A stretch of 16,339 nucleotides of DNA, from contig CADCRD010000004.1 in NCBI GenBank assembly GCA_902803725.1, forward strand, positions 1-16,339. Direction: 5' to 3'. A model generated the notes under the pieces. It was not told where the DNA came from. It made no database searches and saw nothing but the letters and a program-made list of their open reading frames with translations. A program made the position numbers and the translations under genes. This document shows positions 15,247 to 16,339 of the stretch, one piece after another. Each line of letters starts with the position of its first letter. Position 1 is the first letter of the stretch. The DNA comes from an uncultured Eubacteriales bacterium (GTDB lineage Bacteria; Bacillota; Clostridia; Peptostreptococcales; Anaerovoracaceae).

Positions 15247-16020
15247 ATGAATGATTATCAGATAAATATTTGCCATCTTTATCCTGATCTTTTGAATCTA
15301 TACGGAGACACCGGCAATATCATTTGTATGAAGAGCCGTCTGGAAAGACGGGGCATCAAATGCGAGGTCACGGGTCTTTCTGTCGGTGATAAACTGAACG
15401 CTGCTGACTTTGATTTATTTTTCATCGGCGGCGGTCAGGATTTTGAGCAGGATGCATTGCTTAAAGATGCTGACCAGAACAAAAAGGCGGATATAAGAGC
15501 TGCTATAGATGATGAGAAGGTATTTCTTTGTATCTGCGGCGGATATCAGATAATGGGGCAGTATTACAGGACATGGGACGGAAAACAGCTGGATTTCATG
15601 GGACTCATAGATTTTTATACCGAGGGTCATGAAAAGAGAATGATCGGCAATTACATGTTCGAATGCGATGCTCTTATCGCTTTGGATAATGCTGCAGAGA
15701 TCAAAGCTGACGACCTGATCGTTGGTTTTGAAAACCATTCAGGACAGACATTTCTGGGAGAAGGGATCAAACCGATCGGTAAAGTTCTGTCAGGATACGG
15801 AAACAATGAAAAGGCCGAATATGAAGGAATGCATTATAAGAATGTTTTCGGCGCTTACTGTCACGGGCCGATGCTTCCCAAAAATCCAAGGTTCTGTGAT
15901 CTGCTGCTGCAGACAGCACTCGACAGAAAATACGGCCGGGGCACTGTTGCCTTGACAGAACTGGATGATACATTGGAAAACAATGCGCACAATTATATGG
16001 TAAACCGTCTGAGTAAATGA
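15247..16020 (+). CDS. gatD: Lipid II isoglutaminyl synthase, glutaminase subunit GatD
   Basis: Class I glutamine amidotransferase that hydrolyses glutamine and channels ammonia to MurT for lipid II amidation. 257 residues from the ATG at 15247, which AGGAG at 15234-15238 serves with an eight-base spacer. The frame is open back to 15181, inside murT, but has no ribosome site there, and YQINICHLYPDLLNLYGDTG is the family N-terminus. The nucleophile is C97 in LCICGGYQ (94-101); the catalytic histidine is H206 in AYCHGPMLPKNP (204-215). GGGQDFEQ (61-68) and GFENHSG (160-166) are further GatD blocks. The third triad member is expected to come from MurT. It is the last gene of the murT-gatD unit, closed by the terminator at 16044. 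Confidence 0.96.
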   Translation: MNDYQINICHLYPDLLNLYGDTGNIICMKSRLERRGIKCEVTGLSVGDKLNAADFDLFFIGGGQDFEQDALLKDADQNKKADIRAAIDDEKVFLCICGGYQIMGQYYRTWDGKQLDFMGLIDFYTEGHEKRMIGNYMFECDALIALDNAAEIKADDLIVGFENHSGQTFLGEGIKPIGKVLSGYGNNEKAEYEGMHYKNVFGAYCHGPMLPKNPRFCDLLLQTALDRKYGRGTVALTELDDTLENNAHNYMVNRLSK

Positions 16021-16043
16021 ATAACAGAGTCAGGAGATAAGAA

Positions 16044-16074
16044 ATGCCCGTGTATAGACGCGGGCATATTTTTT
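16044..16074 (+). terminator. Intrinsic terminator after gatD
   Basis: ATGCCCGTGT (16044-16053) pairs with ACGCGGGCAT (16058-16067) over ten positions, one T-G, across a four-base loop, then A and six T (16069-16074). It is the strongest terminator in the window and separates murT-gatD from the LysR gene. Confidence 0.88.
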
Positions 16075-16116
16075 CGTCAAAATGATACCTGTTGATCCCC
16101 ACTTTCAAATGATAAA

Positions 16117-16125
16117 TGATATAAT
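16117..16125 (+). promoter_or_regulatory. Extended -10 promoter of the LysR-type gene
   Basis: TGATATAAT repeats exactly the nonamer in front of ung. The nearest -35-like box (TTGATC, 16092-16097) is too far, 22 bases off. The leader would be about 56 bases and includes the near-palindrome GATATTAAGTATC (16148-16160), a possible but weak operator. Confidence 0.55.
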
Positions 16126-16187
16126 TAGATAGCAAAAATCAATCGCAGATATTAAGTATCAGAAAAAAGAATTATTGGAGATGAGTC

Positions 16188-16339
16188 ATGAAACTGAATC
16201 AATTAAAATATGTTATAGCGATCGCGGACACGCAGTCGATGAATGAGGCGGCAAAGCAGCTGTTCATAGCACAGCCCAGCCTCTCGGGGGCAGTAAAGGA
16301 AATCGAAAAAGAACTGGGATTTGAGATATTCAACAGAAC
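16188..16339 (+). CDS. LysR family transcriptional regulator, 3' end outside the window
   Basis: Only the first 50 codons are present. They encode the winged helix-turn-helix that opens LysR-type regulators: MKLNQLKYVIAIADTQSMNE, then AAKQLFIAQPSLSGAVKEIE and KELGFEIFNR. The recognition-helix pattern AQPSLSGAVKEIEKELG is diagnostic. The start is set by GGAG at 16177-16180, seven bases before the ATG; an earlier ATG at 16181 is in another frame. The effector domain and target genes lie beyond the window. LysR regulators often act on a neighbouring operon, but murT-gatD is separated by a strong terminator and is not an obvious target. Confidence 0.92.
   Translation, partial: MKLNQLKYVIAIADTQSMNEAAKQLFIAQPSLSGAVKEIEKELGFEIFNR

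Noticed and set aside
1..16339. Mobile element, phage, CRISPR or defence system
   Set aside because: No transposase, integrase, toxin-antitoxin pair, nuclease cluster or regularly spaced repeat is visible on either strand; all large frames belong to housekeeping or common conserved families.

Overview
The window reads as chromosomal housekeeping DNA from a Gram-positive anaerobe of the Clostridia type (Bacillota). The grounds are a SpoIIIE/FtsK translocase followed by rimO, pgsA and cinA, a MurT/GatD pair for lipid II amidation, purine-rich Shine-Dalgarno sites, extended -10 promoters, and moderately AT-rich codon use with many AGA/AGG arginines. The genus cannot be fixed from sequence reading alone. 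I see no transposase, integrase, phage gene, CRISPR array, tRNA or rRNA.

Layout. (1) Positions 3-5916, plus strand: a tight operon of ftsK/spoIIIE (5' end outside the window), rimO, pgsA and cinA, with gaps of 0-15 bases. It covers chromosome translocation, ribosomal protein S12 methylthiolation, phosphatidylglycerol-phosphate synthesis and NMN/pyridine-nucleotide clean-up. (2) Positions 5913-7204, minus strand: a DUF6873-type gene followed by msrA, converging on cinA with a 4-base tail overlap. (3) Positions 7326-10540, plus strand: ung from an apparently leaderless promoter, then lemA and a DUF2207 membrane protein whose start overlaps the end of lemA. An intrinsic terminator for this block lies inside the convergent downstream gene. 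(4) Positions 10550-11773, minus strand: a SAM-dependent methyltransferase of the PF13679 type. (5) Positions 11774-12146: a 373-base divergent promoter and leader region with two extended -10 promoters, a hairpin and a well-placed miniature ORF. (6) Positions 12147-16020, plus strand: an acyl-CoA synthetase-like AMP-forming ligase, then murT (also apparently leaderless) and gatD, closed by a strong terminator at 16044-16074. (7) Positions 16188-16339: the first 50 codons of a LysR-family regulator.

How the genes fit together. MurT and GatD form one enzyme that amidates the D-glutamate of lipid II. LemA and the DUF2207 protein are very likely co-translated envelope partners of unknown role. 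The ftsK-rimO-pgsA-cinA order is a known clostridial arrangement rather than one pathway. I do not see a convincing new multi-gene system. The most interesting items are the leaderless start architecture of ung and murT, the long leader with a mini-ORF upstream of the acyl-CoA ligase, the DUF6873 protein of unknown function, a small set of mutually exclusive hairpins inside an insertion in cinA, and a miniature ORF laid exactly over the gatD terminator.
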